Assembly (NCBI RefSeq): GCF_001866055.1
Contig: NZ_MLQS01000017.1
Span: 440,899-504,898, forward strand
DNA: 64,000 bases
Source: Anaerobacillus alkalidiazotrophicus
Lineage (GTDB): Bacteria > Bacillota > Bacilli > Bacillales_H > Anaerobacillaceae
Direction: 5' to 3'
Under the pieces are notes generated by a model. It saw only the letters and a list, made by a program, of their open reading frames with translations. It was not told where the DNA came from and did no database searches. Both the position numbers and the translations under genes were made by a program. Below are positions 63,287 through 64,000 of this stretch, one piece after another (the stretch's first letter is position 1; the number at the start of each line of letters is the position of its first letter).

Positions 63287-64000
63287 TTATAACATTGGTT
63301 TCACTTACAGGTTGTGGTATGAATGCTGGTCCAATAACAGTGGATAGCCCTGGTGTTTTTAATCATTATCTTGTTTATCCATTTTCTTGGTTACTTTTGA
63401 AAACTGCAGTGGTTTTTGGTAATAGTTTTGGCTTTTCAATTATTGCTGTAACGATACTAATCAGATTTATGTTATTACCGTTAATGATTAAGCAATCAAA
63501 GAATATGAAGGCTATGCGTTTAATTCAACCAAAACTAAATGAATTAAAAGAAAAGTATTCAGGTAAAGATGAAAAAAACCAAAGAAAGCTTCAAGAAGAA
63601 ACAATGATGCTTTTTAAAGCTGAAGGTGTTAATCCAATCGGAAGTGGTTGTTTACCACTACTAATTCAAATGCCAATTATGCTTGCCTTCTATTATGCGA
63701 TTATGCGTACAGAAGAGCTGGCTCGCCATTCATTTCTTTGGTTTGATTTGGGAGCACCTGATCCACTATATATTTTACCTATGCTTGCGGCGATAACAAC
63801 ATTTATCCAATTAAAAGTGACCGCTGCTCAAAATCCTGTTAATACTCAAATGGCTATAGTAAATAATATTATGCCAGCTATGATTTTAGTTTTTGCGATA
63901 AGTCTTCCATCTGCTCTTTCGTTATATTGGGTTATTGGTGGAATTTTTGGTATTGCTCAAGCCTATTTCTTAAATATTGATAGATCACAAATCAAACAAG
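63223..64000 (+). CDS. YidC/OxaA/SpoIIIJ-type membrane insertase, 3' end outside the window
   Basis: The protein inserts membrane proteins with or without SecYEG. In bacilli one paralogue (SpoIIIJ) is also needed in sporulation. The frame begins MGKNLQLLTSKYRKG with a lipoprotein signal ending LTGCG. The core follows: YPFSWLLLKTAVVFGNSFGFSIIAVTILIRFMLLPLMIKQSKNMKAM (with the functional Arg), QPKLNELKEKYSG, GCLPLLIQMPIMLAFYYAI and LPSALSLYWVIGGIFGIAQ. AGAGGAGG lies nine bases before the ATG. The reading frame runs off the window. It is not in the rnpA-jag context visible here, so it could be the YqjG paralogue. Confidence 0.93.
   Translation, partial: MGKNLQLLTSKYRKGSLFLVLIITLVSLTGCGMNAGPITVDSPGVFNHYLVYPFSWLLLKTAVVFGNSFGFSIIAVTILIRFMLLPLMIKQSKNMKAMRLIQPKLNELKEKYSGKDEKNQRKLQEETMMLFKAEGVNPIGSGCLPLLIQMPIMLAFYYAIMRTEELARHSFLWFDLGAPDPLYILPMLAAITTFIQLKVTAAQNPVNTQMAIVNNIMPAMILVFAISLPSALSLYWVIGGIFGIAQAYFLNIDRSQIKQ

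Noticed and set aside
1..64000. CRISPR array, tRNA or rRNA genes, intact insertion sequence or prophage.
   Set aside because: No regularly spaced repeats, tRNA-like cloverleaf, rRNA sequence, transposase or phage structural genes were recognised.

Overview
The window is about 64 kb of chromosome from a low-GC, endospore-forming member of the Bacillaceae. The gene order valS, folC, prepilin peptidase, spoIIB, maf, radC, mreBCD, minCD, spoIVFA, spoIVFB, rplU, prp, rpmA is the backbone seen around comC and rplU in Bacillus species. An rng gene sits before rplU, as in several alkaliphilic bacilli. The genus cannot be fixed from sequence alone; an Anaerobacillus- or Alkalihalobacillus-like alkaliphile is my inference. 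I see no rRNA, tRNA, CRISPR array, prophage or intact insertion sequence.

Layout. 1-4985: truncated valS, two leftward genes (a DUF3889 protein and an ATP-grasp ligase) and folC. 5083-17458: a complete Gram-positive type IV pilus locus. It holds three minor prepilins, a membrane protein, a degenerate VanW-like protein, PilB, PilT, PilC, the major pilin, prepilin peptidase and PilM/N/O-like assembly proteins. In B. subtilis this position holds only comC. 17627-31315: the sporulation, shape and division core (spoIIB, aspA, maf, radC, mreBCD, minCD, spoIVFA/FB, rng) ending in the L21-Prp-L27 operon. After rpmA the expected spo0B-obg pair is absent and a repeat element follows. 31589-34528: leftward opuA glycine-betaine importer. 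36025-41544: a Pho-box-controlled pstS-C-A-B-phoU operon and an atypical OmpR-type regulator. 41769-50167: methyl-accepting and EAL signalling proteins, an alpha/beta hydrolase, a PAP2 phosphatase, a glycosyltransferase, a HAD phosphatase and an MFS transporter. 50440-56837: a two-gene AddAB-like nuclease/helicase operon. 56994-64000: ald, a KTSC protein, a globin-coupled chemoreceptor, a GGDEF-EAL protein, two small membrane proteins and the start of a YidC/SpoIIIJ insertase.

Cyclic-di-GMP may link several regions. PilB has two MshEN-type c-di-GMP motifs, and the window also encodes an EAL protein and a GGDEF-EAL protein.

The least expected content is non-coding. Family 1 is a structured repeat at 26485-26645, 31411-31525 and 47405-47460. 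Its left ends abut TTTAT or TTTAC and one helix shows a compensatory base change; it looks like an IS200/IS605-derived non-autonomous element. Family 2 is a nested-palindrome repeat of about 120 bp at 9350-9466 and 18838-18959, with fragments at 47490-47525 and 58145-58198. A third, GC-richer extragenic repeat lies at 35824-35992. The major pilin gene also has a near-identical second copy of its 3' tail, in frame, just beyond its stop codons.
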